Part shown: piece by piece, positions 8,104 through 15,319 of the stretch
Numbering within the stretch: position 1 is the stretch's first letter
Layout: each line of letters opens with the position of its first letter
Assembly (NCBI GenBank): GCA_012295275.1
Contig: CM022667.1
Location: 10,940,038 to 10,957,537, forward strand
Reading direction: 5' to 3'
Length of the DNA stretch: 17,500 bases
Origin: Chrysomallon squamiferum
Taxonomy: Eukaryota; Mollusca; Gastropoda; Neomphalida; Peltospiridae
Made by a program: the position numbers and the translations under genes
The notes under the pieces: generated by a model
What the model was told of the DNA's origin: nothing
What the model saw: only the letters and a program-made list of their open reading frames with translations
Database searches by the model: none

Positions 8104-8354
8104 GGAGATTCATGTAGCCGTACATACAAGACACGACCAACCGATAAAAAAGATGACATTTGAGAGAACAACATGGCCGCGATATGCAGATAACTGCGTT
8201 ACCGCGGTATATGACAAGCGAGATAAGAAATTTCCACAGAAACTCTCCTCTCCGCTCATTAGTGGGTTCAGACCTTCCGGCTTCTCCGCTGAAAGCCGTC
8301 CGATGAAATTAAACAATGAGTTAGTAGCCAGAACATTTCGGGGATAAAAGCAGC
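8104..8354. other. Unique segment bounded by T24 and A23
   Basis: This CpG-containing sequence has no internal repeat and lies exactly between a T24 and an A23 homopolymer. It includes an ATGGCCGC word (8173-8180) and the 10-bp palindrome TACCGCGGTA (8200-8209). Overlapping frames on both strands (8039-8347 plus; 8110-8520 minus) share the same DNA and have no recognisable domain. It could be an old element with homopolymer ends. Confidence 0.35.

Positions 8355-8377
<23 letters not shown>
8355..8377. repeat. Poly(A) run, 23 bp
   Basis: Twenty-three A. Together with T24 at 8080-8103 it forms an inverted homopolymer pair that could pair across a 251-nt loop in single-stranded form. Confidence 0.95.
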
Positions 8378-8387
<10 letters not shown>

Positions 8388-8820
8388 AACATGTGTCAGA
8401 AACATTCGACGTCGGCAAAATGTCAACGTCAGTGTTTATCACGTGCGCACGAGATTTAACGCGGGTTCGACGTATTGCGATAAAAATAAAAATAAAAAAA
8501 ATAAAAAAAATAAAAACCAAAATGGCGGATCAGCAGACGTGAAGAGAAATTAATGCACGCCAGAACATCTTATCAACGCAAGTGTGAAGAATGGTGAAAA
8601 ACTTGCTAAAATTTGCCAAGATTAAAAGAAATAATGAAGACGAACTTTTATCGTCGAAGAGAACACAGAAATATACAAATAGCTCGAGACATTTAGATAC
8701 GCAGCGACAGTATCTAGGGGAGGGGCTCTTGATAGCTTCTAATCTCTCGCGTTTTACGAGAGATGCGCGAGAGTTCACTGTCGTAAATAAATGTTGTGTT
8801 AATAATAAAAATAAATCTTA
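8378..8820. other. Complex island with ACGT-core motifs
   Basis: This unique, CpG-containing sequence holds GACGTCGGC (8409-8417), AACGTC (8425-8430), CACGTG (8440-8445) and AAAATGGCGG (YY1-like, about 8519-8528), interrupted by an AAAAAT array at 8482-8516. The plus and minus frames at 8530-8821 overlap each other and are not supported as genes. Confidence 0.45.
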
Positions 8821-8893
8821 AAGAAAAAAAAAAAGATGAAGAAAAAAAAAGAAAAAGAAAAAAGATAATAATGATGATGACGACGAAAAGAAA
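8821..8893. repeat. Purine-rich A/GA tract
   Basis: A-rich GAAAA sequence with GATGAT and GACGAC at the end. Low complexity. Confidence 0.75.
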
Positions 8894-8959
8894 ACCACCA
8901 CCACCACCACCACCACTACTACTACTACAAATAATAACAACAACAACAACAACAACAAC

Positions 8960-9001
<42 letters not shown>
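8894..9001. repeat. Phase-locked ACC-ACT-AAT-AAC-AAT array
   Basis: Thirty-six consecutive triplets start with A at 8894. They change from ACC to ACT (about 8915), ACA/AAT, AAC (8936) and back to AAT (8960) with no indel. Only the second and third bases vary. Confidence 0.92.
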
Positions 9002-9002
<1 letters not shown>

Positions 9003-9162
9003 GGAATATAATGATGACATATTCAAGTTTTATAAAGATAATAATAATTATAATATGATAATAAAAAATATATATTGTTTTTCGAAAAACCTTTCTAATG
9101 AGACCATTTGAACCGGTACTGAATCATTTGTTCATTTGTCACTTAATCATTCATTCATTCAG
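9002..9162. other. AT-rich spacer
   Basis: AT-rich sequence ending in TCAT words before the next array. No signal. Confidence 0.5.
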
Positions 9163-9206
9163 TTATTATTATTATTATTATTATTATTGTTGTTGTTGTT
9201 GTTGTT
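9163..9206. repeat. (TTA)n to (TTG)n
   Basis: TTA units change to TTG units near 9188 with phase retained. Further degenerate GTT/TTG words continue to about 9250. Confidence 0.9.
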
Positions 9207-9299
9207 TTAGTTGTTGTCGTTGTTGTGTTAATGTTGTCATTAATGATATTGTTAATTTTTTTTTTTTTTTATTATGTTGATTATTATTATATAGTAGCA

Positions 9300-9392
9300 T
9301 CCACAATAGTTATAGCAATATACTAGTAGTAGTTGTAGTAGTGGTGGCAGTTGTTGCTGTTTTGGTTGTTATTAAAAATAAATTGTTTATTA

Positions 9393-9451
<59 letters not shown>
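9300..9451. repeat. Degenerate AGT patch and (ATT)19
   Basis: AGT/GTT/GGT-type triplets at about 9320-9372 are followed, after a short AT-rich link, by about nineteen clean ATT units at 9394-9451. Confidence 0.88.
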
Positions 9452-9452
<1 letters not shown>

Positions 9453-9589
9453 ATGAACAGTTTTTCATCTTCCCCGCCTTTCTCTGTTATTTATAAAGGT
9501 AACATATTTTATTTCTAATCAAGTTACATTTCAGAAAGTGTCGGCTTCGTTTCAAATGAAATTAACAAAAAAAGGTTACGAATAGTTTC
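9452..9589. other. Unique flank of the CpG-rich island
   Basis: Moderately AT-rich complex sequence. The 12-mer TGTCGGCTTCGT at 9539-9550 recurs at 9917-9928. Confidence 0.45.
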
Positions 9590-10180
9590 GAAACTAAGTC
9601 AACCACGTGTTCAACGTCGGCGACCCTCTGACAACGTTTTGAACCGCTAGACGACAACCACAACGCGAAGAAAGAATTCTTCTTCCCTTTCAGCCGATGT
9701 TTGCCTATTTCTAAACGATATTTACAATCAGGGGGCCAAAAATTGCTCCAAAATGGCAGAAAACAAAAAATGGTTAAACAAAGAGTACTCAAACGAACGG
9801 GGGAAATTTCGTCGCCGAAATATGACATAAACGAACATTCCCACGTGCCGGGAATATCCGCCAATCTGCGCGTGCCTCGCGCGCTTGTCCATAGCGAAAT
9901 TAGGGGAGAAGAATGTTGTCGGCTTCGTCTGCCGGTGCGACAGTTCCCGTCCCCTCGTGGTTGAGAAGGTCTTCACGCACGGGACATGACGGTGTCTACA
10001 AATATGAACAACCTAATGGACATCGCCTCAGCGCGCCAAATTTTATGTACTCTGGACGCGAATTGGACAAAAGAATCATTTTTCTCTCGAGGAGACAGTT
10101 GTCCGCCAAAACCGCGTCGACAACAAATGGCGGCAAGCCACGAAAGCAGACGGCTGCGGCGGTACAGGCCAGGAAGTGAA
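9590..10180. promoter_or_regulatory. CpG-island-like segment
   Basis: This is the GC-richest stretch in the window. Hand counts give 53% GC for 9601-9660 and 62% for both 9841-9900 and 9901-9960, with about 7-10 CpGs per 60 bp, against a background near 28%. It has two CACGTG E-boxes (9604, 9842), an AACGTCGGC word (9613), a YY1-like AAATGGCGGC (about 10125-10134) and an ETS-like AGGAAGTG (about 10170). Open frames occur on both strands (9562-9864 and 9728-9976 minus; 9701-9964, 9913-10179 and 9986-10333 plus), as expected when AT-rich stop codons are rare; none has a known domain. It could be a promoter, first exon or unmethylated regulatory island. Confidence 0.45.
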
Positions 10181-10191
10181 ATTTACATTCT

Positions 10192-10210
10192 TTTCGTTTC
10201 TGAAACGAAA
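10192..10210. promoter_or_regulatory. 19-bp perfect palindrome centred on one T
   Basis: TTTCGTTTC at 10192-10200, T at 10201, GAAACGAAA at 10202-10210. Each arm contains the AANNGAAA pattern typical of IRF-family sites, one on each strand. It lies about 10-30 bp after the CpG-rich segment and before the pyrimidine tract. Confidence 0.4.
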
Positions 10211-10251
10211 TTCCACCTCGTGTGGTTCCCATCTATATGTCGTGTTTCTTT

Positions 10252-10475
10252 ATCATCTTTTTTTTTTTCTTATTTGTTTCTTTGTTTCTTCTTCTTCTTC
10301 TTTGTCTACTTCTTTTTATTTTTATCTATATAGTTTTTTGTTTCTTGTTTCACCTTCTTTCTTCTTTTTTTTTCTTTTTCAGTTTTCTTCTTTCTTTCTT
10401 CTTATTTTTTAATCTATATTCTTTTTTCGTTTTCTTTCTTCGTTTTTCAAATTCTATATATTTTTTTTTTTTTAA
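10252..10475. repeat. T/TTC-rich polypyrimidine tract
   Basis: About 220 bp dominated by TTC, TTTC and T runs on the plus strand. Overlapping plus-strand frames here encode Phe/Leu/Ser runs. In a plus-strand transcript the tract would be an unusually long pyrimidine stretch, but no acceptor site with a following exon is recognisable. Confidence 0.8.
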
Positions 10476-10790
10476 CTACGGCTGTCAACATGATGAAAAC
10501 ATCAAAATGTTTCAAAATATCGGACAGCTTGTGAGCAACGTTAATCCTGATTTTAACAAGTTATTTATTTTTGCCCTACATGTGACTCACTAAACATTCT
10601 TCTAGTGTATTTAAGGGTGAGGCTTATAACCTTATAAACTATCTGTTTTGTTTTTAATTTTAATATAATAAGTGTGCTTTAACATATTTATGAATATAGG
10701 TGAGGCTTATATTAATAAACTCTTAAGCCGTGTATAATTTATTAATATAAGCTTCACCTGTTTTATACAACCACTACATTAGAATGGATT
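10476..10790. other. Unique sequence with a strong inverted repeat
   Basis: Complex AT-rich sequence. A 13-mer GGTGAGGCTTATA occurs at 10616-10628 and 10699-10711 and, inverted with one change, in the right arm of the hairpin ending at 10759. Confidence 0.5.
10698..10759. repeat. 22-bp inverted repeat with 18-nt loop
   Basis: Left arm 10698-10719 and right arm 10738-10759 are reverse complements at 21 of 22 positions. The single difference (G at 10704 against T at 10753) would be a G-U pair in plus-strand RNA. The arms begin AGGTGAGGCTTATA and end AGCTTCACCT. The size fits a small pre-miRNA-like hairpin or a miniature inverted-repeat element; the nearby third copy at 10616-10640 favours a repeat element. 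Confidence 0.6.
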
Positions 10791-10791
10791 T

Positions 10792-10792
10792 G

Positions 10793-10840
<48 letters not shown>

Positions 10841-10849
10841 CCTATCTAT
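10792..10849. repeat. (TCTA)n tetranucleotide array
   Basis: About fourteen TCTA units with one CCTA variant near 10840, followed by TTTA and TATATAGA words to about 10960. Confidence 0.93.
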
Positions 10850-10979
10850 ATTTATTTATATTTATATAGAGGAAGAAAGAGAGAAAGAGAGTGAGGGATA
10901 TATAGAGACAGATAGACATATATAGATATAGATATATATAAATTAATAATGATTATAATAATAGCCATATATGTGTAAA

Positions 10980-11330
10980 AGAATTAATAGTAATAACAAT
11001 AACATTAGTAGCAGCAGCAGTGGTGATGTTATAGTAAAGTAGGTAAAGAAGTAGGAGTTGTGGTAGCTGTAGTTGTAGCAGTTACAATAACTTTAGTGAC
11101 AGCAGTGGGGGTTGCGTTGATGTTGTGATCGCATTGGTGGTTGAAGTAGGATGATGGTGATGATGATGAATAATGAAACCATAATTATGTAGTAATAGTA
11201 CTAGTGGTAGTATTAGTATCAGTAGCTGAAGTAGTAGTAGTGGAAATAATACTATAGTAGTAGTAGTAGTAGTAGTTGTAGCAGAGGTAGCAGTGGTGGT
11301 AATAGCTGTAGTAGTAGCAGTATCAACAGT
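10980..11330. repeat. Degenerate AGT/GTT/GGT triplet array
   Basis: AGT, AGC, GTT, GGT and AAT triplets in long runs, most regular at 11225-11290. It is the reverse orientation of the ACT-rich arrays at 1-165 and 4258-4612. Confidence 0.82.
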
Positions 11331-11430
11331 AATAATTTTTTGCAGATATAGTTATGAAAAATTTCTTTTAATTTGTAAGAGAATGTAATAATAATAATAA
11401 TAATAATTAAATGTAAAATAAAAGTATTCA
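11331..11430. other. AT-rich spacer with short (AAT)n
   Basis: AT-rich DNA with about eight AAT units at 11386-11408. Confidence 0.7.
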
Positions 11431-12063
11431 AAAGTTCTAATGCTGGGTATCGAACCCATAACCTCTTTCTCTATCTCTATCTCTGTCTTTTCCTTTCTTG
11501 TACATTCCAGCCTGTCATTAAAACTAGATACAAAAATGTGTGCATTTCCCGGAATTTTTTTGCAAACCACTGTCTGCCTCCGTCAAATAAGTGTTTTTCC
11601 TGCCAAATCTACATTTCCACGGAAGCTCAACAAATTTTACAAATTTTATCAACACCGCGTCGTTTTTACGAATATTTATAATTTATTTTTTCGCTAAATC
11701 AAAGAATTACTGTTGGTTGGGTCTCCATATTTGCTCATTTGCTCGTTTTAAACAAAGCGACGACGGAATGAACAAGTTTTCTTCTGTGCCTCACTTCAAA
11801 GAGAGACTGTTTTATATCTACACCGACTATTGTCCGATCCACCACAAAAACTCGGTCCTGTGCCATTTCGCATTTGTCGTGCCTGGCGCCGAAGCGAAAA
11901 AGATGAAAAGTATCTATAAACATTAAAACACGGCATAAATAATAGTTTCCCTGAGTTTAACATGGCAGTGTATTTTTTGAAGTCCAAATATACAAGCTAC
12001 GGGGTTTGACGTAATACTAAATTTACAAGTGTGTGTTTAAATTGCGGCTCTTAACGGGGTTTA
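11431..12063. other. Complex island, no recognised gene
   Basis: This is unique sequence with moderate GC. The plus-strand frame 11591-11926 (GTG-initiated as listed, no recognisable domain) and the minus frames at 11735-11987 overlap and are not convincing. A pyrimidine patch (11463-11490) and the isolated B-box-like word at 11446-11456 are the only marked features. Confidence 0.45.
11446..11456 (-). other. Isolated RNA polymerase III B-box match
   Basis: On the minus strand GGTTCGATACC fits the B-box consensus GGTTCGANNCC, and flanking bases allow a 4-bp T-arm-like stem (TGGG/CCCA). No A-box is visible 30-60 bp upstream; that sequence is GAGATA-type low complexity. It may be a decayed tRNA-derived SINE fragment or chance. 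Confidence 0.25.
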
Positions 12064-12432
12064 TCGGTGCACCGCTTTTTTTTTTTTTGCTGTTCTTTTT
12101 TTTGTTTTCGGCGAAACATAAAATAAGTAAATTATGTCCATACCCATGACTTCAGAAGCGAAATAATAAAGGGTAAGATATATAGAGAGTTGACTTTGCG
12201 TGGTATAAATATAAAGAGGCCTGTCGGTAATACATCAAGACAAAAAGAGGTTTAAATAATAAAATAAAATTGGGGAAAAAAAATAAAATAAAATAACAAG
12301 AGAGAAAAGAAATAAGGTGGAAATTGGCCCGAGATAATAAATTTAATATTAATGTATTTCGTAAGATAGATTTCGTTTTTGAAGTTGTTGATTTATTTTT
12401 GCGTTTTTCAGTTTTTGTCTTTGGTTATATAT
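12064..12432. other. AT-rich sequence with short palindrome and TATA-like word
   Basis: CGGTGCACCG at 12065-12074 is a 10-bp palindrome, followed by T-rich DNA. TATAAATA lies at 12204-12211, but in such AT-rich DNA it carries little weight. The rest is AAAT and GA-type low complexity. Confidence 0.4.
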
Positions 12433-12495
12433 CAGTGTGTGTTTGTATGTGAATGTGTATGTATGTATGTATATATGTATGTATGTATTTATGTG

Positions 12496-12536
<41 letters not shown>

Positions 12537-12565
12537 TTATTTTTGTATGTATGTATGTATGTATG

Positions 12566-12601
<36 letters not shown>

Positions 12602-12660
12602 TACGTATTTATGTGTGTATGTATGTGTGTGTATGTTTTGCGTGCGTATGTGTGTGAGAC
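12433..12660. repeat. Composite TG/TATG/AT/GA microsatellite
   Basis: TGTG and TATG words, (AT)n at about 12496-12516, (GT)n 12515-12537, (TATG)n 12545-12567, (GA)14 at 12574-12601, then TGTATG again. Three overlapping open frames here (Cys/Val/Tyr/Met, then Arg-Glu) are artefacts. Confidence 0.93.
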
Positions 12661-12847
12661 AGAGAAAGAGAGATGGAAGAAGAAAAATAGAAATTGTAGA
12701 AGCTACAGATTAAGAGAAAATTTAAGAGATAGCTATTAAGAACTAGACAGATAGTTAGATAAATAAATATAGATATACAGACAGATATAGATTAATGTTT
12801 ATTAACGTTCTATTAAATACAATAATAATAACAGTTACAACAGCAAG
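12661..12847. other. AT-rich spacer with GATA words
   Basis: Purine-rich then GATA/AGATA-rich sequence. No gene. Confidence 0.5.
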
Positions 12848-12927
12848 ACCACCAATACCACACCACCACCACCACCACCACCACCACCACCAACACCACC
12901 ACCAACAACAACAACAACAACAACAAC

Positions 12928-13005
<78 letters not shown>
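12848..13005. repeat. Phase-locked ACC-AAC-AAT triplet array
   Basis: After one phase change near 12861, A occupies the first triplet position from 12862 to the end without shift. Units change from ACC to AAC (about 12904) and to AAT (12928). The 90-codon minus-strand frame (12813-13085) is poly-Leu/Val from this array. Confidence 0.93.
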
Positions 13006-13008
<3 letters not shown>

Positions 13009-13402
13009 AGTAACCGTTCTATAAACTGTTGTTCTGATCGTTCGTTACAAATCTGTAATCCACCCGTCTTATTTGTCTCATCCATCCGCTTTACCCACGT
13101 CAGTATCCATCACAAAATACCCCACCAAACAGGTGCTGAACAAGATACCCCGAGTATGTTCTGGCAGCGTTTTTCGGTCGCCTCAAAATCCGACACGGAT
13201 CAAAAATAAATTGTTTAAAGAGAACAGGCAACAAAAGAAAAATGTATGTTTGTGACACATTTAAAGCGTAATAAACCATACACTGACACTGCGACCAGTG
13301 TATAATTTTCATTTCCAAAAGCCAAGGGTTAAGATTACTTGATACATCGTACGTAAGAAAAATAAACTTAAGCAATGCGATACAGCGGTAGAAAACAAAG
13401 CC
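13006..13402. other. Unique sequence, no recognised gene
   Basis: Moderately AT-rich complex sequence with some CpGs. Overlapping short frames on both strands (13073-13255 plus; 13100-13375 minus) lack domains. Nothing else to report. Confidence 0.45.
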
Positions 13403-13424
13403 AAAAAAAAAAAAAAAAAAAAAA
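13403..13424. repeat. Poly(A) run, 22 bp
   Basis: Twenty-two A after AAAGCC, followed by GTACCCC. Confidence 0.95.
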
Positions 13425-13525
13425 GTACCCCACTTATACGTGTGTCATGCAAGGATGCTTTCTTTATGGCATCTTTTTATGAAGAAAAAGTTTTAAAAAA
13501 GAAATAACTTGTAATAAAATATTTC

Positions 13526-13550
13526 AAAAAAAAAAAAAAAAAAAAAAAAA
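13526..13550. repeat. Poly(A) run, 25 bp
   Basis: Twenty-five A, 101 bp after the previous A run, followed by GAAGCCC. Confidence 0.95.
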
Positions 13551-13911
13551 GAAGCCCTTACAAACAAAAAAATCACGAAATAGATTTAAAATAAAATAAA
13601 TGATAAAAGAAAAATGCCAAGAAATCGTAGCCTTTGACTGTTGATATAAACACGCGACCTTTGACATCACGAGATGATTATATATGCCGATTGTTTGGCA
13701 GATCAAATACAAAGCTCTTTGTCCAGTAGCGTTCATGCGTGTATGGTTACATATATCATACTTATTTTCCACTTTTGATGGTTGTTTTCTAACAAGTTTG
13801 ATTTCACATTTGTTCGCTTGAATCTTTGTGACGCCAGAATAGAAATATAGATCTTAATGTTACCTCTATGAAATATATCAACATTTTTGAATGATATCTA
13901 TTTAACGCTGA
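13551..13911. other. Unique segment between A25 and T25
   Basis: AT-rich complex DNA with two CCTTTGAC words (13631-13638 and 13658-13665). The second forms a nuclear-receptor DR1-like site. The minus-strand frame 13524-13772 begins here but ends in poly-Phe from the A25 run; not called. Confidence 0.4.
13655..13667. promoter_or_regulatory. DR1-like nuclear receptor half-site pair
   Basis: CGACCTTTGACAT matches the inverse of the DR1 element AGGTCAAAGGTCA at 11 of 13 positions. HNF4, RXR and COUP-type receptors use such sites in animals. A single site has weak predictive value. Confidence 0.25.
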
Positions 13912-13936
13912 TTTTTTTTTTTTTTTTTTTTTTTTT
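13912..13936. repeat. Poly(T) run, 25 bp
   Basis: Twenty-five T, opposite in sense to the A25 run at 13526-13550. Confidence 0.95.
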
Positions 13937-14043
13937 CTATTTTATTTGTTTGCCTGTGGGAAAAGAACTATATATATATATTTTTAAACAAAATACTCTG
14001 AAATTGAGGTATGAGTTTTCAACACCAGTTTGAGTAATTACAT

Positions 14044-14127
14044 AAAAAAAAAAAAAAAAAAAGTAGAAAAAAGTAATAAATAATAAAATAAAATAAAATA
14101 AAATAAATAAATAAATAAATAAAGAGT

Positions 14128-14158
<31 letters not shown>

Positions 14159-14160
14159 CA
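14044..14160. repeat. A19, (AAAAT)n/(AAAT)n and (AAC)n
   Basis: A19 at 14044-14062, AAAAT and AAAT units to about 14122, then about ten AAC units to 14158. The minus frame here starts with a Cys run and is an artefact. Confidence 0.92.
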
Positions 14161-14169
14161 TTTATGGTT

Positions 14170-14640
14170 TTATTGATGATGATTTCTCAAAGGTGATGAT
14201 GATGATAATAATTTTAATGAATGTATTAGCGTTCATAATGACAGTGATAATGTTGATGATGATGGTAATGTTTGATGTTGCTGTCATGTTGATGACGCTG
14301 TAGATGCTGATGATAACACTGTTGATGTTGATGTTGACAGCAATATTGATGGTGATTATAGTAATTATCATGTTGAAGATGGTGATGATGATGTCAGTGG
14401 TAATGTTGATGGCAGTGATCATACTGATGATGGTCATGTCGAAGTTGATGTTGACGGTAATGGTGATGATGACGTTGATCATTATATGTCGATAGTAATG
14501 TTGATAATGATGATGTTAATGGTAATGTTATAGATGATGATATTAGTGGTAATGGATAACAATTGTGATTATCTTACTGATGATTAATATGATGATGATA
14601 CTGATGCTGATGATATTGATGATGATACACTATAACACAT
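14170..14640. repeat. Degenerate GAT/GTT/GGT triplet array (RNY pattern)
   Basis: About 470 bp of GAT, GTT, GGT, AAT, AGT and GAC triplets with few exact tandem copies. From 14285 to 14485 the 3-bp phase is unbroken: of 67 triplets, 55 end in T and 9 in C. The frame in this phase is open from 14276 to the TAG at 14531-14533 and reads as Asp/Val/Gly-rich, but it has no ATG near its start. I regard it as a repeat, not a gene. Confidence 0.85.
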
Positions 14641-14945
14641 TAACACGTTGATATTTCACAAACACACAATAAACACATAAATATATACGTAGATTTTATA
14701 TTTAAACTACAGACAATATTAATATATGTAAAAAAACAACAACAAAATTACCATATTACATTCACACAAATATAGATCACACAGGTACATATTAAAACAT
14801 ACTGATATATACATAAATACAAGCAACACATATACACACACATATAGAAGCAAAGTACATACACATTCATACAAACAGAAACAAACAGATATGTATACAC
14901 ACACACGCACGCACTAACACATACATGCACAAAAACATTAAACAC
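14641..14945. repeat. CA/ACATA-rich degenerate array
   Basis: CACATA, ACACAT and AAACA words over about 14650-14940, resembling a decayed version of the TG/TATG composite at 12433-12660 in the opposite orientation. The Cys/Val/Tyr-rich minus frames are artefacts. Confidence 0.75.
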
Positions 14946-15099
14946 CCATAAAATATGATCTCAGTTGAAACGTAAGTATAAAAACTACTAGAGAGAAAAA
15001 ATAAGGAAGTCATGAACATCGAAACAAATGACAAAACTTTATAGATACCCACTGAAACCAGTATACATAGAGAAAAAAAAAAAAGAAAAAAGTTGAGTG
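14946..15099. other. AT-rich spacer
   Basis: Unique AT-rich DNA with an A12 run near 15072. Nothing supported. Confidence 0.5.
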
Positions 15100-15181
15100 A
15101 TATATAAATAATAATAATAATAACAATAATAATAACAACAACAATAACAATAATAATATAAAGAAATAATAATAATAATAA

Positions 15182-15235
<54 letters not shown>

Positions 15236-15319
15236 TAATAATAACAACAACAACAAAAACAATAACAATAATAATATAAATAACAAATATAGTAATAATA
15301 ATAATAAAAAAATTAAAAA
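15100..15319. repeat. (AAT)n and (AAC)n array
   Basis: Interrupted AAT and AAC triplets, most perfect at 15184-15228. The 167-codon minus-strand frame (14867-15370), longest in the window, is essentially poly-Leu/Ile from this array. Confidence 0.92.

Noticed and set aside
9913-10179. Frame with a GGK-PRKQ-like C-terminal stretch resembling a histone H3 tail
   Set aside because: The likeness covers only a few residues in an alanine/lysine-rich run. The rest of the frame does not resemble a histone, and other frames overlap on both strands.
11591-11926. 111-codon plus-strand frame
   Set aside because: It begins at GTG, has no recognised domain and overlaps minus-strand frames; likely chance in a GC-richer island.
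12204-12211. TATAAATA as a core promoter
   Set aside because: TATA-like words are expected often in DNA this AT-rich, and no start-site signal or frame follows.
12813-13085. 90-codon minus-strand poly-Leu/Val frame
   Set aside because: Direct translation of the ACC-AAC-AAT array; it exists only because the array keeps its phase.
14200-14640. C-box (RTGATGA) and D-box (CTGA) words suggesting box C/D snoRNAs
   Set aside because: Such words arise automatically in a GAT-rich triplet array; no terminal stem with proper spacing was found.
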